From NCBI GenBank assembly GCA_037951105.1, contig JBAMJV010001865.1:1-64000 (forward strand): DNA of 64,000 nt. Direction: 5' to 3'. The stretch comes from Echinarachnius parma. Its lineage: Eukaryota; Echinodermata; Echinoidea; Clypeasteroida; Echinarachniidae. Below the pieces are notes generated by a model. That model saw only the letters and a program-made list of their open reading frames with translations, was not told the DNA's origin and made no database searches. This document shows positions 52,937-61,399 of this stretch, piece by piece. Every line of letters starts with the position of its first letter. Position 1 is the stretch's first letter. Position numbers and translations under genes: made by a program.

Positions 52937-54614
52937 AATGACGATGTACATATTAAAGTTGTTGATGATGACGATGCTGATGACAATGTAAAATGGTAAT
53001 ACGATGCTATGATTATAGTAGTCATGACTATTTGATAACACTATACAGTATAGCGCCATGATTTTGGGGCCCTTTTTTAAATCTCAAACTAAATAAAGTG
53101 CGTCATTATGTATGATGATAGCACTTTTTAAATGTCCGTCTGTATATTCGCGCTGATATTGTTTCTGTCCTACTGTCACAGGTGTTGCTGTTGTACAGCT
53201 CGTCCGTGTACCCGTTCGCCGAGGTCCACTACCACATCATCTTCGAGCGCATGTCCCGCGTCTACGTCCTCTCCATCATCTTCCCCTCCATCCTCCTCTC
53301 GCTCTCCACCCTCCTCATCTTTGTCCTCCCGCCCGAGTCCGGGGAGAAGATCTCTCTCGGCATCACCAACCTCCTCGCCATGGTCGTGTTTCAGGAGGTC
53401 GTCTTCAGCGCGATGCCGCCTTCTGGATCGCCCGCTCTAGGTAATGAGTAGCTTCAGGAATACATGATTTAAAGGGAGAAGGTCATTTAACATGCTTAAA
53501 GGCTGGGGATCAGGAAGTTTAGATAATCCAGAAAGAAGATCTCTATTGGCACCAACATCCAGCTCGCCATGCATAGTCGTGCTTCAGTAACTCACCTTAA
53601 GCCACAAGCGGCCTTCTGGATCGCCTGCTATATGTTTTTTTTTTTTTTATAGGAATGACAAATCAATACTACTTAAACATGTTAACTGGAAAGAATTATA
53701 CTTAAAGGGTGATTGTCGCCAAATGTGTAGGTCCAAACTCGATTTCGCTGGGCATCTCCTGCGAGAGTATTCACTTTTATTTCGTTCACTCTTTATTGAT
53801 TGCGAAGTTGTAGATGAACCGATTCGAGTAAGAATTGACACGACGGACCGGAATAGTCGTGAAGTCATGAAGTCATGGTATAGGCCTCTTTATAAAAGTA
53901 CATTCTGTATTTCTCTCCTTTTTTACTAACTGATTCATCATATTATCTCATTTTCCACCCTATGCAGCCAATAACATCTGTGTGATGGTCGTCATATCGT
54001 GCCTGGCCATATTCTTCGAGACGGTGGCCCAACGCATGTACTGCTACGGGGACAATAAGAAGGTTCCGAGATGGCTGGCCCGGCTCCTCATCAGAGATTC
54101 GCGGAAAACTCCTTCTAGACATCGAGGCTTTGTAGCGCTCCCAAGTTCGAGCTCGATGATGACGTCAAAAGAAGAGGGCGCCACGACCATCGAGCTGTGC
54201 AAATTCGACCAGGATGGTGATGCTGGCTACGGGAGCAACGGACGCACGGATCTCGATGCCGCCGACAAAGAAGAGGGTCTGGAACTGATGGTGGACAACG
54301 TTGAAACAAAGAGAGACGACGCACCCGCGTCACAGCTGAGCTCGAGGTCATTAGAACGTCTTCCGGCGAATAATGGCGAGGTACTTCCGGGTCATCACCA
54401 GGTCCGGTATCGGGGAGAACCGATGTCTTCCCCGATCCGTGACGTCATCCCTATTTCGCGCAAAAACGATGAAGGAGGAAACGCGGAAATCTGGAAGAAG
54501 ATATCGATCGCGTTTGAAAAGAAGGCTGCGATCTTTCTCCTCTTCTTTATCGCCGTGAGCGTGGTCGCCACGATGCTAGAGATGGCATTCTTATTCAAAA
54601 GTCATGGGTATTAA
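42867..54614 (+). CDS. Nicotinic acetylcholine receptor-like subunit (gene 2), frameshifted in exon 2
   Basis: Coding exons 42867-42945, 45736-45895, 47322-47366, 50884-50993, 52154-52430, 53182-53440 and 53968-54614 match gene 1 exon for exon, with the same phases; total coding length is 1577 nt, one base short of a whole frame. Relative to gene 1, exon 2 has GG instead of GGG at 45810-45811, which puts a TGA at 45831-45833. All other exons are open with good splice sites. The encoded subunit has the same altered ligand pocket as gene 1 (SSS in loop C, Phe at the loop B Trp, Ser at the loop D Trp), cation-type GEK before M2, and a different cytoplasmic loop. The missing base could be a sequencing or assembly error, a null allele, or a young pseudogene. 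The conserved rest favours error or a recent event. Confidence 0.85.
43411..44515 (+). mobile_element. Dispersed repeat family A, copy 7, split by a foldback
   Basis: The start ATTAAAGGGATAGTTGAGTATTGGTCAAAC and the remainder from CTTTAGTAACCAAAACCTGC (about 44036) to CTACGGTACCTTTAA are separated by the insertion at 43446-44030. In intron 1 of gene 2. Confidence 0.8.
43446..44030. mobile_element. Foldback element inserted into family A
   Basis: Ends AGGGTGACTAAATTACAAA and TTTGTAATTTAGTCACCCT are exact complements, and the arms stay paired for about 235 bp (for example CACATATCTTTTGACTATTTGATGTACATTTT). The outside bases are GTAA on the left and TTAA on the right, consistent with insertion at TTAA with one mutation. 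Confidence 0.85.
45114..45611. mobile_element. TIR element carrying a tRNA-like sequence, copy 2
   Basis: Same CACTGTTAAAACGCTGTG termini as copy 1 at 27965, with TA immediately outside both ends (45112-45113 and 45612-45613). It shares the CAACAACTGTTGTT-rich left half and the tRNA-like unit. In intron 1 of gene 2. Confidence 0.85.
45325..45402 (-). tRNA. tRNA-like sequence in TIR element, copy 2
   Basis: Minus strand: A box TAGCGCAGTGGTAGCGTG and B box GGTTCGATTCC are both near consensus, the TTATAA loop is kept, and TTTT follows the 3' end. Stem pairing is better than in copy 1 (GTGTT with AACAC) but the loop would be eight bases. Function as a tRNA is doubtful; it may serve as a pol III promoter. 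Confidence 0.4.
45736..45895 (+). CDS. Receptor gene 2, exon 2 (contains the frameshift)
   Basis: 160 nt against 161 in gene 1. Acceptor TCTAG|TG and donor TTC|GTAAGT are intact. After the codons for KLYEDRLMNY the frame shifts at GG (45810-45811) and reaches TGA at 45831. Confidence 0.88.
46325..46865. mobile_element. Repeat family C, inverted pair in intron 2 of gene 2
   Basis: 46325-46600 and 46671-46865 are inverted copies sharing TGGTTCCGTACGCGCC, GGGCAAAGAACAACAC and GATATCAAATAGAT with complements, forming a large hairpin with a loop of about 70 bp. The right copy is at the same intron position as 15107-15350 of gene 1. Confidence 0.75.
47322..47366 (+). CDS. Receptor gene 2, exon 3 (45 nt)
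   Basis: Encodes the same 15 residues as in gene 1 with several silent changes (AAC GAG CCC versus AAT GAA CCA), a sign of selection on the protein. Confidence 0.9.
47367..48555. other. Intron 3 of gene 2, left part
   Basis: AT-rich with an approximate 320-bp internal duplication: TGACCTCTCCGTATGG...CACACTATGCCCGTTCATAAATGATTCAATATTTAACAACT near 47530-47610 and AAGGGCATATACCATGCCCGGCCGTTTACAAATAATTCAATATTTAACAACT near 47865-47925. A poly-C-bearing element with GGCGTACCGGGGC and GACCACGCAACGCCACC edges lies at about 48110-48312. Confidence 0.45.
48556..48858 (-). mobile_element. Repeat family D, copy 3 (reverse)
   Basis: GGTCCTCGCCTCTAATTTGATGCCCGAAAG at the left, repeated TTTTGCCCGAATATGA units, then GGCCGTTTTCAAAACTCCAGGGGGCTGCAGCCCCCAG, poly-C and CCCTACGCCTATGCG. 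Confidence 0.75.
49360..50760. repeat. CAACGTTGG minisatellite with 569-bp dimeric period (intron 3 of gene 2)
   Basis: The landmark GTTGGCAAATAACAATGTACC(A)TCGT recurs at about 49443, 49735, 50011, 50305 and 50579: spacings 292, 276, 294 and 274, so alternating units make a repeat of about 569 bp. Units are dense in CCAACGTTGG palindromes and have GTTGGTTGGTTGG/GCCCAGGTAGCAAGCC inverted junctions. The many open frames on both strands reflect the period, not a gene. Confidence 0.9.
50884..50993 (+). CDS. Receptor gene 2, exon 4 (110 nt)
   Basis: IWTDEYLSWNESEYGGVTFF...IWYPDITLLTA; acceptor CTCAG|ATT, donor AGC|GTAAGT. Differs from gene 1 mainly in the VTFFEA/LSLFEV stretch. Confidence 0.92.
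51268..51470. mobile_element. Short element with poly-G and poly-C ends (intron 4 of gene 2)
   Basis: GTGGTGTTGCTATGGGG (then a G run to 51301) at the left, AGCACGTGCCTCCCCTCCAATAATAG, and a C run (51419-51430) with GACCACGGAATGCCACT at the right. Resembles 48110-48312, which has GGGGGCACGTGCCCCC and AGTCCGACCGACCACGCAACGCCACC. Confidence 0.55.
52154..52430 (+). CDS. Receptor gene 2, exon 5 (Cys-loop exon)
   Basis: 277 nt, acceptor ATTTAG|C, donor AAG|GTATAA (weaker than gene 1). Cys-loop CELDVFLFPFDRQNC is identical to gene 1. Neighbouring changes: TSNIIDVDYF for TSNLIDVDFF. Confidence 0.92.
52443..52990 (+). repeat. (GAT)n-rich tract in intron 5 of gene 2
   Basis: Over 500 bp dominated by GATGAT with GAC, GAG and AAT variants. 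The Asp/Glu-rich frame at 52549-52851 and the Ile-rich antisense frames are translations of the repeat. Confidence 0.95.
53182..53440 (+). CDS. Receptor gene 2, exon 6 (loop C, M1, M2)
   Basis: 259 nt, acceptor TCACAG|GTG, donor CTAG|GTAATG. Loop C is LYSSSVYPFAE. M1 and M2 are almost identical to gene 1, including GEKISLGITNLLAMVVFQE. Confidence 0.93.
53968..54614 (+). CDS. Receptor gene 2, exon 7 (M3, cytoplasmic loop, M4)
   Basis: M3 NNICVMVVISCLAIFFETVA is the same as gene 1. The loop is largely different except DAGYGSNxR and EGGNAEIWKKISIAFEK at the MA helix. M4 is followed by FLFKSHGY and TAA. Confidence 0.92.
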
Positions 54615-54950
54615 AGTGATCTAGTAACACTGTCAAAATCTTAAATCTACCAGACTTTCATATAGAACTCTATAGCGGTTCTCATATTCCTTGTTATAAT
54701 CGTATTTCAAATAGAAGCACGGAACAGGCTTGGATTTGAAAGTCTCCCTGATGGGAGACTTTTAACTGTGTACAAAATTAGTCTAATGAGCGCTATAAAA
54801 TATCACTGCATTTTCGCTCATTACTCGGTCATATGACATTATTTACCATGAAATGTTCACACATCACTCAGTGGACATATCAGATCACAGAAATACACAT
54901 TTCACCAAGTCATGTCGACAAAGTTTATACTATTATAGATCCCTTTACTT
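54612..54950 (-). mobile_element. Family B-related repeat overlapping the 3' end of gene 2
   Basis: ATTAAAGTGATCTAGTAACACTGTCAAAATC begins at the stop codon, and CATGTCGACAAAGTTTATACTATTATAGATCCCTTT ends it. Inside are CTCAGTGGACATATCAGATCAC and TCACTGCATTTTCGCTCATTAC. The TAA stop of gene 2 is the start of the repeat, so the repeat supplies the first part of the 3' untranslated region. Confidence 0.6.
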
Positions 54951-55571
54951 GATAAAATAGAGCAAATGACTGCCAGGGACTGGATGAATATGCAATAATG
55001 CAGTCATCAATATAAATTAAAAACATATTTTCTGGTACATCTCCGAAAGGATGTGGCTATGATTATATGCTTGCTGTCAGTAGCGTAGCTTGAGTCCTAT
55101 TGATTCTGCCAAACCGGACATTTCATTTGTGAATAAGAAGGATAATAATATATAGTTTTTATTCAAAAGTTTATAGTATGTGTTTCTATGAAAAGTGATA
55201 AGCTAGAAAAATACATTTGTATAAATTTAGCGCCCCAAAGCTTTAATTGTTGCATTAACCATGATATCAAATGATATGAATGACAGTATATGGGTTGTAT
55301 AATCATGATTATTATATTTGCACATTACCGTTATTTTTCGGTATAATAACCACATTCTGATTAAACGTTGTAAGTTGTCACTGTAAAGTAATGTTTTAAA
55401 TTACGTGGAAATTTTCGAGGCCGATAGCACAGTTTTTTTGCACTTTTCGAGGTCGAGACCACTGACATTTGGTCTCGAGAGCAGTCTTTTTTGGGTCAAA
55501 GGGGAGGGGGGTGATCCCCTCAACCCCCCCCCCCCCCCCCGGGTACGCCTATTATAATAACATAATCCTAA
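54951..55571. other. Non-coding DNA with poly-C element
   Basis: AT-rich; at 55410-55550 a fragment of the CGAGGCCGAGACC/poly-C repeat type also found at 24285. No gene seen. Confidence 0.4.
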
Positions 55572-55838
55572 ATTCATGCAAAAGAGCAATTTGTTTGAAT
55601 GGGAGTACTTATTCAGATTGCTGGTTACATTTTCCCTCTTCTTTCAATTTGGCGCAAGTCATTTTCACACTCTGCACAAAAACAGTCAGTGTTCGCCCAG
55701 GCGTGTACGAAAATGTGTTTTGTTAGTGGCACTTGACAGATAAGACTATTGGGCATCTATCGACATGAACAAATCTTCTAAATATTTTGTCAGATTTTTC
55801 AAAAGTGTAACGCTTTTTTTGATACGCTCTGTATAGGC
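55572..55838 (-). mobile_element. Half copy of the long foldback at 36378
   Basis: AAAGAGCAATTTGTTTGAATGGGAGTACTTATTCAG through GTAACGCTTTTTTTGATACGCTCTG matches the right arm of 36378-37063; the left arm is missing. Confidence 0.8.
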
Positions 55839-56435
55839 TAATTGATTAAAATTGGCCCAGATTCGTAAATCAGACCTGCATTGCCATGTTGCCAACGCCT
55901 TGGTCACGATGTGATATAAACACTTGCTCATAACTGTAAGAAGTGCGCACAAATGCCCCCCTGCATGGGCGTGTTTCACAAAGATCTTAAGTTGAACTTA
56001 CCTCCAAGTTGGACTTTAAAAGTATGGAAAGCCAAAAGTTTCTTTGAAAAATTGTTGTAAAAGTCCTTTTTCAAAGGCATAAATGTTAATTCAAATCATT
56101 AATACTTTTCATTATAAATGAGATTTCATGTTCTTGATGCAACATTTATGAAAATTCTAACATTCTTGCTTTTTTGCTTTTGAATATATTTTATTCCAAG
56201 GCTACAAAATAATGGCTTTCCATAATGGTTAGGTCCAACTTAGAGTTAAGTTCAACTTATAATCTTGGTGAAACACCCCCCCCCCCCCCCCCCCCCCGCC
56301 TCCCCCCGGAGACACAAATGCTCGGACACGAATCCCGCGGACCGCCCTCGGCATCCCCTCACAAGCCAATCTGTAAAGGGTCTAGATCTGCCAGGAGTTT
56401 GCACACAACCTAACATCGTGTCGAATCTCCATTTT
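55839..56435. other. Non-coding DNA with a palindromic MITE and poly-C
   Basis: GTGTTTCACAAAGATCTTAAGTTGAACTTACC at 55970 and GTTAAGTTCAACTTATAATCTTGGTGAAACAC at 56243 are inverted, marking a foldback at about 55970-56275, directly followed by a C run (56276-56297). Confidence 0.55.
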
Positions 56436-57118
56436 AAAGGGATAGTTTTGGTTTTAGAGGGCGCTTCAAGGTAATGGAAAACTAAGAGTGATATTTGGAA
56501 GAGCGTGTGATTTTAAAGTCAAAACAAGCTTTATTTGATCAAAATCGGTTCAGAAAGAGCTATGATATCAATTATTATATCCCTCATAAGATCGTTTTAC
56601 CATTGTATTTGACAAATGATAGTTTTGGACAACACGCGCAATCCCCGCGCAATCATGTGACCGGGCTGTTAGCAAAAATTAACACTAAAAGTTCGTTACG
56701 CGTTCGTCCCATAGATCATGTGTTTAAGCAAAATGCACACGCGATCAAATTTGTGCAGTACTCTATGGCGCACACGTTCTAGTCACGTGATTGACATTAC
56801 TGGTAAAAACTAACACCCTGGGAAGAAGAACGCCAAGACAGCCAATAAGCACATCCGTGGGAGCGCTAGCACGCATTGATCGCGTATGTGCGCAACTGCC
56901 AGCGCGTTGGTGCGCACTCAGTTTTGCGTCTTTGTGATTGTGTGCGCAAAATAACAATGACTTTAAGCGTATTAGATGCGCCGTGGTTCTGGAGGCTCAT
57001 ACTGGCTTCATTAATGTCGATTGATTTTTATATCAAAATTTACAAGCGATTTTATGAAATATTCAGAGATTATCACTTATTTTGCTATAAGCTGAACACA
57101 ATCACTGATATTGATGAG
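56436..57118. other. Non-coding DNA with family A fragment
   Basis: 56436-56560 has TTTTAAAGGGATAGTTTTGG and CAAGCTTTATTTGATCAAAATCGGTTCAGAAA, parts of family A in reverse order. The rest (GCGCAC-rich, 56640-56950) has no recognised gene. Confidence 0.45.
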
Positions 57119-57288
57119 TGATATAAAACAACTAACGAATGTGCTTGATTGTGATAGGCAATCTATTACCTCGGTGGGCTCAAAATGACTATTACCCTCA
57201 GCTACGCTTCGGGTAATAATCATTTTGAGCCCAACCTCGGTAATAGATTTGACTATCACAAGAAGCCCATTCGTTAGTTGTATAATAT
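57119..57288. mobile_element. Foldback MITE with ACAACTAACGAATG ends
   Basis: AACAACTAACGAATGTGCTTG and CAAGAAGCCCATTCGTTAGTTGT are inverted; inner arms AATCTATTACCTCGGTGGGCTCAAAATGA and complement; loop around TACCCTCAGCTACGCTTCGGGTA. About 80 bp per arm. Confidence 0.88.
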
Positions 57289-57704
57289 AGCCGATTGGGA
57301 TAAATGTGGGACCCACAAAGTTTATTCACCAATTAAAAAAAAAACTGAACATAAATGTTCTAGACTATCAAAATGTCCGTAAAAAGAAAAGGTTTATAAA
57401 AACACCGTAATTTGTAAGTTTTCAGATGTTGTAAATTGCATTTTGTTCTTTAATATTTGGATTACCGTGTTTATGAAAATATTGTTCATTTTCCCTTTTA
57501 AAAATACAACTGCAAACAAATAAATGTAACAGAATCAAAGCGTATAATATAGTGGTAAAGTTATGCATCGATATACTCATTGCATAACTTGATGCATAAC
57601 GTAAAAACTATAATACTATAGGGTATTATGTGAGTAAAACAAACAACAGTTCTGAGGTTATATTCTGTGTACAGTGCTTTGTCTTTTTGTGCATATGGGT
57701 ATTC

Positions 57705-57966
<262 letters not shown>

Positions 57967-58140
57967 TTGTCTGTTTGTGGAGTGGAGCTTAGTACTTCAT
58001 GGATATCCCCCAAATTAACTCAATTGTACTTCAGGGTGATTGTCATAATATACTGTATAGCCAAGATGTAGCCACAGGTTCCATAATCATAACAAGAGCC
58101 CCCTTCCACATGGGCAAGTATCTTCTATCAATTTGAAGTT

Positions 58141-58268
58141 CGTCCGTTCGTTCGTTCGTTCGTTTGTTCATTCATTCGTTCGTTCGTTCGTTCGTTCGTT
58201 CGTTCGTTCGTTCGTTCGTTCGTTCGTTCGTTCGTTCGTTCGTTCGTTCGTTCGTTCGTTCGTTTGTT
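58141..58268 (+). repeat. (CGTT)n microsatellite
   Basis: About 30 tetranucleotide units, nearly pure from 58172 to 58262. Confidence 0.97.
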
Positions 58269-59829
58269 CGTGTGACCTACTATAGTGATCTATATATTTT
58301 CCCTCCATGCATGCCTGGATTGATATGATGGCATTCTCAGTGACAAGGGTTCAGAATCGATGTAAAAGATAATAAATTATACATTCATATTTGTTGTTGC
58401 AGGCCTGAAATATGATTCTGCATACATTTATTACAGGGCATCAGTGACTCTTGTCCGCCTGCCCGGGGCAATTAAATATTAGTTGTGGGCAAGGTATAAA
58501 ATTAATTCACTTGCCCGAACAGGGTAACTAATTTAGAACGAAATTATCATTTGTTTTTACCATGTATACAGTTATATACATGGCACGTTCCACTCATACC
58601 GGGTCCGCAAGTTTTAGAGAGCAGCAATATTAGATTAATTAATGTCTTTGTACATTTACAAAGGCATTCGTGGCGCCTACTTTGTGAAACATTTTACGAT
58701 TGTAACATGGTCGGCATGTACATGTAAAATACAAAATAAGAGATTAAAACAAAAGAAGTCAAACATTGGGATGGCTCGACTCACCAGAGGTGTTTTTACT
58801 TGGAATGTAATACAATATTGGTGTTGTTGATGAAATGCCAAATTAATTAGCCGTACCGGACCCAGCAGATGGTTATAATCATTATCATGTAAATTAATTC
58901 ATTATAAAAGAGTAAAAAAAAGTAAATAATTAAGGATTAGGTCCTCAATTAAATTACCGTAACATTTTAATTTCGGTTCAACGTAATACTCATATATAGA
59001 TAGATATGACGTATACAAGTATTGTTATTTGATCATTTTGTAAAATCATATTAAACAACATACTAGTACCAAAGATGGTAGAGCGCCGTAGGCGCGCTAC
59101 CATCTTTGCTAGTACATCGCTGAATATTATTGAAGTGTGAGTGAGGGCGTACTTCCACATGATACAGATCGCGTCGAATAGAATATGGCGAGGCTGAATG
59201 GACGGTCTGATAATAACGGAAGGCGTGGGAGTAGCGGTGGAAAGGCTGAATTATTTCATTTTTTCCCAGAAATGTGATCAATAATACACTCTAACAAATT
59301 ATGAAAATCACACAAAAAGCGAATCAAATGAAAATCAACAAGTAATTATTCATTCAAATCATTTAACTTGACTTTTACTTTTCATTTAGAAAATAATATA
59401 ATGCTGAAGTACCTTCCATCTTTTAAAAAAACTCACTAAAATTCCGCATACCTTCAACAAAAGTAATACATTTGACAAACATTATTGTTGCCTCTTCCAT
59501 TGAATACTAATGATACACTTTTCCTATTAATTTCTGAGTCCAAATAAATAGGTCAATAACTATACATATATAAGCCTTTGTTAGAATAGTGCATCACATA
59601 ATGCTTGCACCTTGCCAGAAAAATTGCGCAATATGAAAAACGCCCTCACCGTCAAAGATGACGTCAGAGACTGGAAAAACTGCACATGCTTCGTGTGTTT
59701 CACATGCATTTCCAATGCATGCAATAAATCCATACACAAAAAGTGCATGAATGAATGAATGATTCACCAGCCAGCAGTGTATTGCGTGCAACCCTACCTT
59801 GGCTGTTTTTTCACGTACAAACTCCAACA
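58269..59829. other. Region upstream of eRF3, one small hairpin
   Basis: No exon seen. At 59066-59117 ACTAGTACCAAAGATGGTAGAGCGCC and its complement form a tight hairpin. The last 200 bp before 59830 are less AT-rich and probably hold the eRF3 promoter and 5' untranslated region. Confidence 0.45.
59659..59666. promoter_or_regulatory. CRE/ATF-type palindrome TGACGTCA
   Basis: Perfect CREB/ATF consensus 170 bp before the eRF3 start codon. A perfect 8-bp site at this distance is a plausible promoter element, but chance cannot be excluded. Confidence 0.3.
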
Positions 59830-60055
59830 ATGGACGTAGATCCTCCCGAATCGACTGGACCAGACAACTGGGAAGACCAAGAAGACCCAGGACCCGGTGG
59901 CGAGTTCGAGACGACCCAACTTTCCAGTCAATTTTCCTCACTCAACGTGGGAGCGAAGCCATTCATCCCCAATGTAAATGCGCCAGCATTCGTTCCGACA
60001 TTCGGCACCCCCACACAAGACAATAGTCAACCAGATCCAGATCCGGCGTCCACTG
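59830..60055 (+). CDS. GSPT1: eRF3 exon 1 (PAM2 exon)
   Basis: 75 codons plus one base. Two overlapping PAM2 cores are seen, LNVGAKPFIP and VNAPAFVP, as in human eRF3a. The tail is Asp/Pro-rich. Confidence 0.88.
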
Positions 60056-61356
60056 GTAATTTCATTCAATCTTTCATTCATGCCATTAATGTAATTTAAT
60101 CATTTCTTACTTAAGAACATGTCCTTCCTGACCAAGTGTGATCCAGTGTAAATCTACACAACGTAAATGTACAGTTGAGTTGTCGTGTAAATATGTCGGT
60201 TTTGACTTTTGCACAGAAGTATGAACTTGAACAATTAAATTGAAAGGGGACTGATTATTATTTATTTGTTACATACGGTTAGTTGTGTTAGTCGTATTAT
60301 AAACATTGATAATTGATAATTTCCCCTTGTTAAATGTTTTCAAGATTGAATGTCATCATGATCATGTAGAAACTGTCCCGAGTCTGAGACTGAGAATAGA
60401 GATGAGCATTTAATTGTTTTCGCTTTTAGTTTTAATCACAGTTTGATTGTCAAGCATATACAAATTTTAAATAATCTTATCTTCCACATCATTGATAATC
60501 CTTTGTCACATTGTATTGACTGTGTAATGTAATTTAAATTGTAAAATTCATTTGATGTGTGCTTTCTCTTTCAGGATTTTTAAGTGGATGTGATGTGATG
60601 CATTCATGATGTTAATTGTTATTATATTTTATTCACTGGCTTTAGATTGCAAGAATCTTGAAGTTTGAAGGACGCAGACTATACAAGAAGAAGAAGAAAT
60701 TATAATTTGCATACATGTAGTTTCTGACTCGTACTCTTTGGGTGTAATAACAAAACTCCTGGCGTTGAAAAGATACATGTACAATTGTCAAATTGCAAAT
60801 TTCTGTCAATAACTCATAGACAAAGTTAATGCATCAACTTATTTAAGACCAGGAGAAAATTATGGATCTTGGATTGTGATCCTTAAAAGTTAATGTTTAA
60901 AATGGTGATTTTGTTATTAGAACAATATTAGACACTTCTAGTTCTACATTGATGTATTTTCAACAATATGACAGTTCTACATTGATGTATTTTCAACAAT
61001 ATGACAAGTTTTCTTTCAATCTTTGCCATGTTTAGTTTATGCCTCAAAACTTCAAGTCCTGAATGAAAAGCTAACTCATGGAAAAACCCAATCGCGAATT
61101 AGTCTGTTTGTTATATTAATTTTTGCACTCGCCAACTGGCCTAGGGCCACTAAAATTAAGCTCTGGGCCACCCGATTTCTCAAAATAAATATTTGTATTA
61201 TTATTTTTTCTTATTGCTTCGAGGCTACCCGTTTCTTGCATTGGGCTAGTGCTGTAACCGATCATCGGATCGGCATGCCGATCACGATCCGATTATACAT
61301 GATCGACCGTTTTTGCCGATTTCCGATCATGCAGAAAAAATCGGAAGATCGGATCG

Positions 61357-61399
<43 letters not shown>

